64,000 bases of DNA from assembly GCA_965235655.1 (NCBI GenBank), contig CBDDYU010000002.1, positions 124,001 through 188,000 of the forward strand, read 5' to 3'. Positions 27,794-37,372 of this stretch are shown piece after piece. The first letter of the stretch is position 1. Each line of letters starts with the position of its first letter. This DNA comes from CBDDYU01 sp965235655. Its GTDB lineage: Bacteria > Pseudomonadota > Alphaproteobacteria > Pelagibacterales > Pelagibacteraceae. The notes under the pieces are model-generated. The model was not told where the DNA came from. It did no database searches and was given only the letters and a program-made list of their open reading frames with translations. Position numbers and translations under genes: made by a program.

Positions 27794-28573
27794 TTAAATA
27801 TTAGCTGTAGCTAACATTTTTTTTATTTCTGCAATTGCTTTAGCAGGGTTTAATCCTTTTGGACACGCACTTGTGCAGTTAAGAATGGTATGACATCGGT
27901 AAAGTTTTAATTCATCTCCAACTTTTTTTAATCTAGCTTCTCTTTCTTCATCTCTACTATCCATAATCCATCTATACGCTTGAAGCAAAACTGCTGGACC
28001 TAAGTATTTATCTCCATTCCACCAATAACTTGGACATGAAGTAGAGCAACACGCACACATTATGCACTCATAAGCACCATCAAGTTTTGCTCTATCTTCT
28101 TTAGATTGTCTAATTTCATTAGTTTCATTTTTGGAACTAGTTTTTAACCACGGTTCAATTGATTGATATTGTTTATATAATCCGTCTAAATCTCCAATTA
28201 AATCTCTTTTAACTTTTAAATGAGGTAATGGATAAATATTTAGTTCTCCTTTAATTTCTGAGTGAGGTGTAGTACAGGCTAATCCATTTTTGCCTCCCAT
28301 GTTCATTGCACAGGATCCACAAACTCCATGAGCACATGATCTTCTGTATGCTAAAGTCGGATCAATCTCATTTTTAATTTTATTTAAAATATCTAAGACT
28401 TTTGTTGAACAATTATCCATCTCAACTTCATAACTATCCAATCTTGGATTTTCACCTGATGAGGGATCCCATCTATAAACATTAACTGTCTTTAAATTTT
28501 TGGAACCAGTCTTATCTTTGAAAAATTTTCCTTTTTGAACTTTAGAATTTTCAGGTAAATTAATCTGAACCAT
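27794..28573 (-). CDS. sdhB: Succinate dehydrogenase iron-sulfur subunit
   Basis: A 259-residue SdhB. The 2Fe-2S ligands are in CAHGVCGSCAMN, the 4Fe-4S set in CIMCACCSTSCP and the 3Fe-4S set around CHTILNCTSACPKG. It passes electrons from FAD to ubiquinone. Its ATG overlaps the sdhA stop by one base. A 42-bp gap separates it from mmsA downstream. Confidence 0.97.
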   Translation of the reverse strand: MVQINLPENSKVQKGKFFKDKTGSKNLKTVNVYRWDPSSGENPRLDSYEVEMDNCSTKVLDILNKIKNEIDPTLAYRRSCAHGVCGSCAMNMGGKNGLACTTPHSEIKGELNIYPLPHLKVKRDLIGDLDGLYKQYQSIEPWLKTSSKNETNEIRQSKEDRAKLDGAYECIMCACCSTSCPSYWWNGDKYLGPAVLLQAYRWIMDSRDEEREARLKKVGDELKLYRCHTILNCTSACPKGLNPAKAIAEIKKMLATANI

Positions 28574-30348
28574 TAATAAACTCTTTCCTGAGGTGGAAAA
28601 TATTGAACATCATTAGTTAATGTAGATTTTGTTACTGGTCTATAATTAATCTTAGTATTTTTTCCATCGCACCATGCTAATGTATGTTGCATAAATTTCT
28701 CATCATTTCTTTTTGGAAAGTCTTCTCTGGCATGTGCTCCTCTACTTTCTTTTCTATTATAAGCAGAGTCAACTGTTACTAGGGCTTGTCTTATTAAATT
28801 ATCAAACTCTAGTGTTTCAACTAAGTCAGTATTAAATATTAAAGATCTGTCTTGAACTGAAATGGAACCCATTCCATCGTAAGTTTTTCTTATTTCTTCC
28901 ACACCTTCTTTTAATGTTTTTTCAGTTCTAAAAACTGCGCATTTGGATTGCATTGTTTTTTGCATTGATAATCTTAGTTCTGATGTTGCATTATCTCCAT
29001 TAGCATTTCTCAATTTATCAAATCTATCCAAACATTTTTCAGTTTCAGAATTTCCTATTTCTTCATGTGACATTCCTGGCTTAATGATTTCTGCGGCTCT
29101 CTTTGCTGCTGCTCTACCAAATACAACTAAATCTATTAATGAGTTAGATCCTAATCTATTTGCTCCATGAACAGATACACAAGCTGCTTCTCCTATAGCC
29201 ATTAATCCTGGAACAACTTTATCTGAACCGTTTACGGTTAATACTTCAGCCTTATAATTTGTTGGAATTCCACCCATATTATAATGAACCGTTGGCACTA
29301 CAGGAATTGGTTCTTTAGTTATATCAACATTTGCAAACAATCTTGCGGCATCAGTTATACCGGGTAGTCTGCTCTCAATTATATCTTTATCTAAATGACT
29401 TAAGTTTAAAAAAATATGATCTTTTTCTTTTCCAACACCTCTACCTTCATTAATTTCAATTGACATAGAGCGACTAACAATATCTCTTGAAGCTAAATCT
29501 TTTGCTTTAGGTGCGTATCGTTCCATAAATCTTTCACCTTTAGAATTGGTTAGATATCCACCTTCTCCTCTTGCTCCTTCTGTAATCAATGTGCCATGTC
29601 CATAAATACCTGTTGGATGAAATTGAACAAATTCCATATCCTGTAATGGTAGGCCAGCTCTCAAAACCATTGCGTTTCCATCTCCTGTACATGTATGGGC
29701 AGAAGTAGCAGAATAGTATGCTTTACCATATCCACCTGTAGCAATGATTACTATGTGTGCTCTAAATCTATGAATAGTTCCATCGTTAAGGTTCCACGCT
29801 ATTAATCCTTTGCACTCACCATCTTTCATCAATAAATCTAAAGCAAAGTACTCAATAAAAAATTCTGTATTATGTTTTAAAGCTTGACCATAAAGAGTAT
29901 GAAGAATTGCATGACCAGTTCTATCTGCTGCTGCACAAGTTCTTTGAACTATTCCATTTCCATAATTTTTAGTCATGCCTCCAAATGGTCTTTGATAAAT
30001 TTTACCATCATCAGTTCGACTGAAAGGAACTCCGTATTTTTCTAACTCGACTACAGCTTTAGGAGCTTCTTTACAGAGATACTCAATACTATCTTGATCA
30101 CCTAACCAATCAGCACCTTTAACAGTGTCATACATGTGCCAACGCCAATCATCTTCGCCCATATTTCCCAATGCTGCAGAAATTCCACCTTGTGCAGCTG
30201 AAGTGTGACTTCTTGTAGGAAATACTTTTGAAATACATGCAGTTTTTAGACCAGCCTCACTTAGACCAACAGCAGCTCTTAAACCAGAACCACCAGCTCC
30301 AAGTACAACCACATCATATTCATGATCAATTATTTTATAAGAACTCAT
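28573..30348 (-). CDS. sdhA: Succinate dehydrogenase flavoprotein subunit
   Basis: A 591-residue SdhA. GAGGSGLRAAVGL near 17-29 binds FAD, and the covalent-FAD histidine lies in RSHTSAAQGG. VQFHPTGIYG and HGANRLGSNSL are the substrate and FAD contacts. It oxidises succinate to fumarate at the cytoplasmic face of the inner membrane. It overlaps sdhD by four bases (ATGA) and sdhB by one. Confidence 0.98.
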   Translation of the reverse strand: MSSYKIIDHEYDVVVLGAGGSGLRAAVGLSEAGLKTACISKVFPTRSHTSAAQGGISAALGNMGEDDWRWHMYDTVKGADWLGDQDSIEYLCKEAPKAVVELEKYGVPFSRTDDGKIYQRPFGGMTKNYGNGIVQRTCAAADRTGHAILHTLYGQALKHNTEFFIEYFALDLLMKDGECKGLIAWNLNDGTIHRFRAHIVIIATGGYGKAYYSATSAHTCTGDGNAMVLRAGLPLQDMEFVQFHPTGIYGHGTLITEGARGEGGYLTNSKGERFMERYAPKAKDLASRDIVSRSMSIEINEGRGVGKEKDHIFLNLSHLDKDIIESRLPGITDAARLFANVDITKEPIPVVPTVHYNMGGIPTNYKAEVLTVNGSDKVVPGLMAIGEAACVSVHGANRLGSNSLIDLVVFGRAAAKRAAEIIKPGMSHEEIGNSETEKCLDRFDKLRNANGDNATSELRLSMQKTMQSKCAVFRTEKTLKEGVEEIRKTYDGMGSISVQDRSLIFNTDLVETLEFDNLIRQALVTVDSAYNRKESRGAHAREDFPKRNDEKFMQHTLAWCDGKNTKINYRPVTKSTLTNDVQYFPPQERVY

Positions 30349-30674
30349 ATGCTTAATTTAAATAAAAATATTATTGTAATTATTGGGATTAATATAGCAG
30401 ATATAAATGATAGGCTGTTTGCGACATTTTTGAGTTTATGATCAGTGATATAATCCTCAAATACCTCACTTATACTTAAAGCTGAAAAAAAATAAGAAAA
30501 CACTACAAAAAAACTAAATAAAAATTTGAATAACTGATTAGAAAAAAAACCTACAACCTCTAAATAACTTCGATCATAAATAGATATAAGATTTACTATA
30601 AACCAAAGCATCAATGGTAATAAAATAACTGATGCTATTTTTAAAAAAATCCATTTTCTTGTAGCTATATTCAT
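30345..30674 (-). CDS. sdhD: Succinate dehydrogenase membrane anchor subunit
   Basis: A short, strongly hydrophobic protein with three membrane segments. It is placed as SdhD by position between sdhC and sdhA rather than by strong motifs. A longer form from 30698 is possible, but the ATG at 30674 is preferred (109 residues, MNIATRKWIFLKIAS). It overlaps the sdhC stop by one base as TAATG, the usual coupling in this genome, while the longer form would overlap by 25. The DHKLKN segment near 80 may hold the haem or quinone-side histidine. Sequence divergence is high, as usual for SdhD. Confidence 0.8.
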   Translation of the reverse strand: MNIATRKWIFLKIASVILLPLMLWFIVNLISIYDRSYLEVVGFFSNQLFKFLFSFFVVFSYFFSALSISEVFEDYITDHKLKNVANSLSFISAILIPIITIIFLFKLSI

Positions 30675-31066
30675 TAAATAATATTTCTCCCTAACCAATA
30701 AAATATAACAGTTAAAATCACCGATCCTACGATTACAATACTGCCAGTTATTTTGGTTGTTTTTAATTCAAATCCAAATCCTAAGTCCATAATTAAATGT
30801 CTAATTTCACTTAATATTTGAAAACTAAAAGACCAAGTAAAACCTAGGATCAAAAATTTTCCTAAAAAAGAATTTAAAAATTTTTCTATTATCAAATAAT
30901 TATTTTCTCCTAAAAATAAAAAAGAAACCCAAATACAGATAAGGGTAACAGCTAAAATATTTATAATACCTGTAATTCTATGAGTTATTGAAACAAGTGA
31001 CGACACATGCCATTTATAAATTTGAATATGGGGTGATAAAGGATTTTTATTTTCCATAAAAATCAT
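30674..31066 (-). CDS. sdhC: Succinate dehydrogenase cytochrome b556 subunit
   Basis: A 130-residue membrane anchor. NPLSPHIQIYKWHVSSLVSITHRITG is the SdhC signature in which Ser and His contact quinone and haem. Three transmembrane helices follow. The conserved haem-ligand region SEIRHLIMDLG is near 86-96. Two ATGs are possible, 31066 and 31057 (three residues shorter). Both overlap the end of asd, by 20 or 11 bp. It is the first gene of sdhCDAB. Confidence 0.92.
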   Translation of the reverse strand: MIFMENKNPLSPHIQIYKWHVSSLVSITHRITGIINILAVTLICIWVSFLFLGENNYLIIEKFLNSFLGKFLILGFTWSFSFQILSEIRHLIMDLGFGFELKTTKITGSIVIVGSVILTVIFYWLGRNII

Positions 31067-32054
31067 TATTAATCAATGTTTCAGCAATCTCTACTGCATT
31101 TAAAGCAGCACCTCTTAGAAGATTATCAGAAACTATCCATAAGTTTAATCCATTTTGAACGGTTTTATCTTCTCTAATTCTTGAAATAAAAGTTTCTTCT
31201 TTTCCTGTCGCTTCTAAAGGCGTTGAGTAACCACCATTTTGTCTTTCATCAATTACTTTACAACCTTCTGCTTTAGATAGAGAGTTTTTAATTTGATCAA
31301 GAGTAAATGATTTTTCAAATTCGATATTTACCGATTCTGAATGGGATACTAAAACTGGAATTCTTACACAAGTCGCAGTTAATTCAATATTTGGATCAAG
31401 AATTTTTTTTGTTTCATTAGTCATTTTAAGTTCTTCTTTAGTATATCCGGCCTCAGCAAAAACATCGATGTGAGGAATAATATTAAAAGCAATTTGTTTA
31501 GTGAAATTTTTTGAAGAAATTTTTTTATTTTCTAAAAATAATTTAGTTTGTTCAATAAGCTCGTCCATTGGAGCTTTGCCTCCACCCGAAACTGACTGGT
31601 AAGTTGATACAACTACTCTTTTAATTTTTAATAAATCATGAAGTGGCTTTAAAACCAATACTAATTGAGCTGTAGAACAATTTGGATTAGCAATAATATT
31701 TTTTTTAATACCTTTTAAATGATGAGAATTTACTTGAGGCACTATAAGTGGCACATCAGGATCCATTCGGTAATGACTTGAGTTATCAATAACTAAAGAG
31801 TGTTTTGCGGCTTTTTCTGCAAATTTTTCAGAAATTTTTCCACCTGCTGCAAAAAAAGTTATTTTTACTTTAGAAAAATCAAAAGTCTCAAGATTAGATA
31901 CAATATGTTCTTTTCCTGAAAATAAGATTTTAGTTCCAGCACTTTTAGAGGAGGCAAGAAGGTACAGGTTATCAAATTTAAGTTCTTTTTTTTCAAGAAC
32001 TTCTAAAATTTTTCTGCCAACATTTCCAGTAGCTCCTACAATTGCAATATTCAT
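31047..32054 (-). CDS. asd: Aspartate-semialdehyde dehydrogenase
   Basis: A 335-residue Asd. The NADP loop is GATGNVGRKILE at 7-18, the catalytic C126 is in NPNCSTAQLV, and SVSGGGKAPMDEL is near 155-167. It reduces aspartyl phosphate for lysine, threonine and methionine synthesis. Alphaproteobacteria often keep asd near leuCDB; here the DMSP genes lie between. Its end overlaps the sdhC start. Asd begins 19 bases after dmdA and so is probably on the same transcript. Confidence 0.96.
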   Translation of the reverse strand: MNIAIVGATGNVGRKILEVLEKKELKFDNLYLLASSKSAGTKILFSGKEHIVSNLETFDFSKVKITFFAAGGKISEKFAEKAAKHSLVIDNSSHYRMDPDVPLIVPQVNSHHLKGIKKNIIANPNCSTAQLVLVLKPLHDLLKIKRVVVSTYQSVSGGGKAPMDELIEQTKLFLENKKISSKNFTKQIAFNIIPHIDVFAEAGYTKEELKMTNETKKILDPNIELTATCVRIPVLVSHSESVNIEFEKSFTLDQIKNSLSKAEGCKVIDERQNGGYSTPLEATGKEETFISRIREDKTVQNGLNLWIVSDNLLRGAALNAVEIAETLINNDFYGK

Positions 32055-32073
32055 GATTATGTTGTGCTTTATA

Positions 32074-33183
32074 CTAGATGAAAGGTAAATCGCAAATGTT
32101 TCCAGTACAAATGTTCGAATTTACTTCAATTTTTACTGGTAAAGAAACATCCCAAAAAGGTTTTTTCATCATAGCAATACCAATAACTTTATCAAAATAA
32201 GGTGAATAACAAGCAGAGCGTAATTCCCCAATGATTTCGTCCTTATCATTTTTTATATCTAATGAGGATGTTAAACTCAAACTTTTAATATCAAGCTGAA
32301 CACCCATTAATTTTTTTTTAATCCCATCTTTTTTAATTTGTTTTAATTTTTCTTTTCCTAAAAAAACTACATCAGAGTCTAAGTTTATAAATTTATCAAA
32401 ACCACATTCATAAGGATTATCATTATTATCCATATCATTACCGTATGATAATAGGGCACTTTCAATTCTCTCAATCAAATTTGGACAACCAGGTTTAACA
32501 TTAAACTCTTTTCCAAGATCAAACAAATGATCATACAACTCTAAACCTGATTTAGTATTTTCAACATAAATTTCATAACCTCCTTGTTTTGACCATCCGG
32601 ATTGAGCAATTAAATGTTTTACTCCTTTAAAATCAAAATAATCAAAACCAAAAAATTTTAATTTTGTTATTTCAACTCCAAATATTTTTTCCATTAACTT
32701 AAATGATTTAGGTCCTTGAACTGCTATAATGTCAACATTAGGTTCTTTAATTAAAACATCAAATTTATTTCCAATGGCTAAGCCTTTTGCAAATAAAATT
32801 ACATCTGAATCCGCAATTGATATCCACCATTTATTTTGGTTAATTCTTAAAACTACCGGATCATTAATTAAACCTGCCTGATCATCTATTATTGGACAAT
32901 AATAACATCTTCCATCTTTCGATTTAGACAAATCTCTACAAGTCATAAGCTGAACTAGCTTTGCTGAGTCCTTTCCTGTAATTTCTACTTGTCTTTCACC
33001 AGCAACATCCCAGATTTGCACATGTTCTTTTAAGTGATGATAAGAATCCTCTAGAGAACCAAAGGCAGCTGGAAGCAACATGTGATTATAAACTGTATAA
33101 GCGGTTACACCCTGTTTTTCTATTCTTGAAGTATATGGTGTACTTCTCACTCTTCTTGATTTTGCAATTGAAAAAGTTGTCAT
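32074..33183 (-). CDS. dmdA: Dimethylsulfoniopropionate demethylase DmdA
   Basis: A 369-residue glycine-cleavage T-protein-like enzyme. It closely resembles, from memory, the SAR11 DmdA: the start FSIAKSRRVRSTPYTSRIE, then YNHMLLPAAFGSLEDSY, QLMTCRDLSKSKDGRCYYCP and the close GNICDLPFI, with the same total length. Ordinary GcvT proteins lack these blocks. It moves a methyl group from DMSP to tetrahydrofolate, giving 5-methyl-THF and methylmercaptopropionate. It overlaps the upstream hydrolase by four bases (ATGA) and follows dmdC and dmdB, so the whole demethylation route is one cluster. Confidence 0.95.
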   Translation of the reverse strand: MTTFSIAKSRRVRSTPYTSRIEKQGVTAYTVYNHMLLPAAFGSLEDSYHHLKEHVQIWDVAGERQVEITGKDSAKLVQLMTCRDLSKSKDGRCYYCPIIDDQAGLINDPVVLRINQNKWWISIADSDVILFAKGLAIGNKFDVLIKEPNVDIIAVQGPKSFKLMEKIFGVEITKLKFFGFDYFDFKGVKHLIAQSGWSKQGGYEIYVENTKSGLELYDHLFDLGKEFNVKPGCPNLIERIESALLSYGNDMDNNDNPYECGFDKFINLDSDVVFLGKEKLKQIKKDGIKKKLMGVQLDIKSLSLTSSLDIKNDKDEIIGELRSACYSPYFDKVIGIAMMKKPFWDVSLPVKIEVNSNICTGNICDLPFI

Positions 33184-33956
33184 TTTTTTAAAAATTCTAG
33201 TATCTTTTCTCGCATTTCAAATGCTTTTTCAATCATTATCATGTGTCCACATTCTGCAATGATATGAGTAATAGAGTTTTTTACTTCATTTGAAAATTTT
33301 TTACCTTTTTCTAGATTAACCATCTTGTCTAATTCACCAAAAATAAAAAGAGTTGGGCAGCTAATTTTAGCTGCAGATATTTTTCCATTTGAATAATTAT
33401 TACATGCTTTTAAATCAACTGCTAAAATTTCACTAATATCTCTCGAAGAATTTATTATTCTTTGGACTGGGTTGCCTCCAATAAATTTATTTGAATCTTT
33501 ATATCCCCATTTCATCATTAATTTTACAGAATCTGAATTTCCACTCTCAGCAAGATCAATTAGATCTTGATTTACAGGCATTTTGTAAGATCCACCCACA
33601 AAGATTAATTTATTTATTCTGTTTGGGTATCTAGAAGAATATTCAAGAATCTCTAAACATCCTTGGGAGTGGCCTACTAAATTTAATTTTTCTAAATTTA
33701 ATTCTTTAAATACTGTCTCAAGCCAATCTGCAATACCCTCAATAGAGGTTAAACTTTTTCCCTCAGAGTTTCCATGGCCTGGCAAATCTAAAGAAAGGAC
33801 ATTAAAGTTTTGATTAGATAAATACTGCTCAGTAAGTGACCAAACTACATGAGATAGACCGCTACCATGTAACAGAACTACAGTTTCTTTTTTAAGATCA
33901 ATGCCTTTACCAGCATCAGATGCATAAACTTTTTGATTGTTAACTTTGAAAATCAA
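33180..33956 (-). CDS. Alpha/beta hydrolase inside the DMSP cluster, TTG start
   Basis: A 258-residue alpha/beta hydrolase without a signal peptide. The oxyanion segment HGSGLS is at 30-35, the nucleophile elbow GHSQGC at 95-100 (Ser97), the acid probably D210 in FGELDKM and the His H238 in AECGHM, so the triad is complete. The start is TTG at 33956, joined to dmdB as TTGA, and the stop overlaps dmdA as ATGA. Such tight coupling on both sides implies a function in DMSP degradation. No DmdD (crotonase-type) gene is present nearby. Hydrolysis of a thioester or ester intermediate is a reasonable guess, but the substrate is unknown. Confidence 0.85.
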   Translation of the reverse strand: MIFKVNNQKVYASDAGKGIDLKKETVVLLHGSGLSHVVWSLTEQYLSNQNFNVLSLDLPGHGNSEGKSLTSIEGIADWLETVFKELNLEKLNLVGHSQGCLEILEYSSRYPNRINKLIFVGGSYKMPVNQDLIDLAESGNSDSVKLMMKWGYKDSNKFIGGNPVQRIINSSRDISEILAVDLKACNNYSNGKISAAKISCPTLFIFGELDKMVNLEKGKKFSNEVKNSITHIIAECGHMIMIEKAFEMREKILEFLKK

Positions 33957-35581
33957 GCCAATTCCTTAGCTTTCTTTCTTAATTCAAACTTTTGAATTTT
34001 TCCTGTTGAGGTCTTAGGCAATTCACAAAATTCAATTTTTTTTGGAACTTTAAAGCCAGCTAATGTCTCTCTACAAAATTCAATCAATTCTTTTTCTGTA
34101 ACAGTTTTTCCTTGAACTGTTTCGATAAAAGCACAAGGAACTTCTCCCCATTTTTCATCTGGTTTAGCAACAACAGCTGAGATTGAAACTGAAGGGTGTT
34201 TAGCTAACGTATTTTCAATTTCTATAGATGAAATATTTTCTCCGCCTGAGATGATAATATCTTTTGATCTATCCTGAATTTTTACATAACCATCAGGATA
34301 CATAACTGCTAAATCTCCTGTATGGAACCAGCCACCAGACATTGCTTTATCTGTTGCTTCTTTATCTTTAAAATAACCCTTCATAACAACATTGCCTCTA
34401 ATCATGATCTCACCAATTGTTTTTCCATCTCTTGCAACATCAGTCATAGTTTCAGGATCCATTACGGTAACACCCTCTGTATTTGGATATCTAACACCTT
34501 GTCTTGCTTTAATTTCATTTTGTTTATCCTCGGTTAAAGACTCCCACTCTTCATTCCACGCACATTGAGTTACATGACCATAAGTTTCTGTTAAGCCATA
34601 GACATGCATCACTTCAAAACCAAGTTTTTTCATTTTTTGAAAAATTATACTTGGTGGAGGAGCACCTGCAGTTAAGACGTATACTTTTTGTTTTAATTTT
34701 TTATGGTACTCTTCTGGAGCGCCAGTAATCATATTTAAGACAATTGGTGCACCACCAAAATGAGTTACATTATATTTTTCAATTACTTCAAAAATCTTTT
34801 TAACATCAATATTTCTAAGGCATATTGTTCTGCCATTTAACATTGGTATCGTCCAAGGATAGCACCAACCATTACAATGAAACATTGGGACAATTGTTAA
34901 AAAATTTAATCTATTTGGCATATTCCAAGCTACTGCACTTCCAGTTGCCATCAAATATGATCCTCTATGATGATACACTACTCCCTTTGGATTTCCTGTA
35001 GTTCCAGAGGTATAACTTAATGAAATTGCCTGCCATTCATCCTCTGGCATTTTCCATTTATAATTTTCATCACCAGTATTTAAAAACTGTTCATATTCTA
35101 ACTCACCTATTGTTTCTAACTTAGATTGATCTGCAAATTGATCATGAATATCAATAACGATAATCTCTTTGTCTAATTGTGAAAGTGCTTTTTTAACTTC
35201 TTGATGTAATTGTCTATCAACCACTAATACTTTTGCATCACTGTGCTTTAAAATATAGGATATTGTATTAGCATCTAGTCTAATATTAATTGTGTTCAAA
35301 ACAGCACTGGTCATAGGCACCGAATAATGAGCTTCAAATATTTCAGGAGTGTTAAAAGCTAAAAATGAAACTGTATCACCTTTTTTAATTCCTATTTTTT
35401 CAAGAGCACTTGCAAACTTAACAGCTCTTTTGTAAACCTCTAGCCAAGTATATTTTCGATCTTCATATACAATTGCCTCATAGTTAGGATAAACATCTTT
35501 TGCTCTCTCTAAAAAAGACAATGGAGTTAAAGGAACATAGTTTGCTTTATTTTTATCTAAATTTGTATCGTAATGGCTCAT
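33953..35581 (-). CDS. dmdB: Methylmercaptopropionate-CoA ligase (DmdB-type acyl-CoA synthetase)
   Basis: A 542-residue AMP-forming acyl-CoA synthetase. The adenylate motif YTSGTTGNPKG is at 190-200. YGLTETYGH, GWFHTGDLAV and the C-terminal STGKIQKFELR follow in normal order. Members of this subfamily activate methylmercaptopropionate (and other short or medium acids) to CoA esters. The call as DmdB rests on its position between dmdC and dmdA and on general family similarity. Closely related enzymes act on other acids. It follows the dmdC stop by one base. Confidence 0.86.
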   Translation of the reverse strand: MSHYDTNLDKNKANYVPLTPLSFLERAKDVYPNYEAIVYEDRKYTWLEVYKRAVKFASALEKIGIKKGDTVSFLAFNTPEIFEAHYSVPMTSAVLNTINIRLDANTISYILKHSDAKVLVVDRQLHQEVKKALSQLDKEIIVIDIHDQFADQSKLETIGELEYEQFLNTGDENYKWKMPEDEWQAISLSYTSGTTGNPKGVVYHHRGSYLMATGSAVAWNMPNRLNFLTIVPMFHCNGWCYPWTIPMLNGRTICLRNIDVKKIFEVIEKYNVTHFGGAPIVLNMITGAPEEYHKKLKQKVYVLTAGAPPPSIIFQKMKKLGFEVMHVYGLTETYGHVTQCAWNEEWESLTEDKQNEIKARQGVRYPNTEGVTVMDPETMTDVARDGKTIGEIMIRGNVVMKGYFKDKEATDKAMSGGWFHTGDLAVMYPDGYVKIQDRSKDIIISGGENISSIEIENTLAKHPSVSISAVVAKPDEKWGEVPCAFIETVQGKTVTEKELIEFCRETLAGFKVPKKIEFCELPKTSTGKIQKFELRKKAKELA

Positions 35582-35582
35582 A

Positions 35583-37346
35583 CTATTTAAATTTAAAACT
35601 CATAATGTTAGAACTTCCCGATATTGCAGATTTATAATGCAACTCTGCTCTAGGTAAAACTCGATCAAAATAAAACTTTGCCGTATTAATTTTATCAGAA
35701 TAGAAATTTTCATTTTTATCATATTCATTAAAACAAACTTCAAGCACTTTAATCCATGCATACGCGACTGATACATATCCAAGAGTTTTGAGATAATCAT
35801 TAGCAGCAGCACTTACATCATCTTTATTTTCTTTAATTTTTTGACTATTCCAATCATTAAATTTTGACAAAATATCTAAATGACAATTTAATTCTTTAAT
35901 AAATGGTCTGATTTTTTCATTCTGAATATTACATTCTGCTTTTATATTATTTAAATATCTCTCAATTATATTTCCATTCTTATTATTTAATTTACGAAAA
36001 ACTAAATCAGCTGCTTGAACAGAATTAGTTCCTTCATATATTGGGGTAATTCTGTTATCCCTATAAAGCTGTTCAATTCCTTGATCTTTTGTATACCCAT
36101 AACCCCCATGAATTTGCATTGCTTCACTGGTTATTTCCATACCTAGATCTGTAAATAAAGATTTTACAACTGGTGTCAGCAATGAAACAAAATCGGAAGC
36201 TTCTTGTTTTATTTTTGGATCTGGATGATGAAGACTAACTTCAGTTTGCTGTGACAGCCAAAAGCACAAAGCTCTTTCTCCTTCAATGATTGATTTCATA
36301 TTTAAGAGTGATCTTCGAATATCTGCGTGTTCAATGATAAAATCGGCACCATTATTTGATTTTGAATTATTTGTTTTTCCTTGTTTTCTCTCTTTTGCAT
36401 ATAAAAGTGAATTTTGATAAGCTATCTCTGATATGCCTAATCCTTGTATACCAACAACAATTCTCTCTAAATTCATCATGGTAAACATTGCATTTAGGCC
36501 TCTATCTTTTTCACCTATCATGTAGCCTGTTGCTTCATCAAAATTTAAAACACATGTTGCTGATCCTTTGATGCCCATCTTATCCTCAACTGAACCTGTT
36601 GATACTCCATTTCTTTCACCAACTGAGCCATCATTGTTTACTTTATATTTGGGTACCAAAAATAAACTAATACCTCTAGTTCCTGTAGGAGCACCAGAAA
36701 CTCTCGCTAAAACTAAATGAATAATATTTTCAGTTAAATCATGGTCTCCTGACGTTATAAAAATTTTTTGTCCACTTATTTTATAAGAGCCATCATTTTG
36801 ATTTTCAGCTTTGGTTTTTAACAATCCTAAATCAGTACCACAAACTGGTTCTGTTAAACACATTGTGCCACTCCACCTTCCTTCTACAAGTTTAGGCAAA
36901 TACATTTGTTTAATTTCATCTGAAGCGTGATGATTGATACAATTGTAAGCACCAATAGTTAATTCGCTATACAATTTAAAAGATAAACTTGCTGAGGATA
37001 GCATCTCATCAAAAAAAGCACTTACAGTTTTTGGCATACCTTGTCCTCCATATTTTGGATCACAAGATAGTGAAATCCAACCATCTTCTATATATTTTTG
37101 ATAAGCTTCTTTATAGCCAGGTGGAGTTCTAACTACTCCATTCTCTAATATTGCTGGATTTTCATCTCCCATTTTTGCAAGAGGTAGTATTAGGTTTTCA
37201 TTTATCTTTGCTGCTTCTTGCAAAATGTCTTTTACTAGATCTGGTGTGACTTCTTTATATTTTTCTAATTCATTATAATTTTTATTGTTTCTTAGTTTTT
37301 CAAAAAGAAACATCATATCTTCTAATGGAACAGTATAGCTTGGCAT
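35583..37346 (-). CDS. dmdC: Methylmercaptopropionyl-CoA dehydrogenase (DmdC-type acyl-CoA dehydrogenase)
   Basis: A 587-residue acyl-CoA dehydrogenase of the long type with an extra C-terminal domain. CLTEPVCGTDLGLLKTKA and the FAD/substrate block ISGQKIFITSGDHDLTENI lie near 155-205. EAMQIHGGYGYTKDQGIEQLYRD is near 410-435, with the base glutamate expected in the following YEGTN region. DmdC oxidises MMPA-CoA to methylthioacryloyl-CoA. It is first of the dmd genes in transcription order, 26 bases after leuB. The role is inferred from family plus neighbours. Confidence 0.87.
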   Translation of the reverse strand: MPSYTVPLEDMMFLFEKLRNNKNYNELEKYKEVTPDLVKDILQEAAKINENLILPLAKMGDENPAILENGVVRTPPGYKEAYQKYIEDGWISLSCDPKYGGQGMPKTVSAFFDEMLSSASLSFKLYSELTIGAYNCINHHASDEIKQMYLPKLVEGRWSGTMCLTEPVCGTDLGLLKTKAENQNDGSYKISGQKIFITSGDHDLTENIIHLVLARVSGAPTGTRGISLFLVPKYKVNNDGSVGERNGVSTGSVEDKMGIKGSATCVLNFDEATGYMIGEKDRGLNAMFTMMNLERIVVGIQGLGISEIAYQNSLLYAKERKQGKTNNSKSNNGADFIIEHADIRRSLLNMKSIIEGERALCFWLSQQTEVSLHHPDPKIKQEASDFVSLLTPVVKSLFTDLGMEITSEAMQIHGGYGYTKDQGIEQLYRDNRITPIYEGTNSVQAADLVFRKLNNKNGNIIERYLNNIKAECNIQNEKIRPFIKELNCHLDILSKFNDWNSQKIKENKDDVSAAANDYLKTLGYVSVAYAWIKVLEVCFNEYDKNENFYSDKINTAKFYFDRVLPRAELHYKSAISGSSNIMSFKFK

Positions 37347-37372
37347 TAGGATAGTTTAGGTTAAATTAGAAA

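Noticed and set aside
32074..33183. Glycine cleavage T protein (gcvT) instead of dmdA.
   Set aside because: Several blocks along the protein match DmdA of SAR11 rather than GcvT, and dmdB/dmdC-type genes are adjacent.
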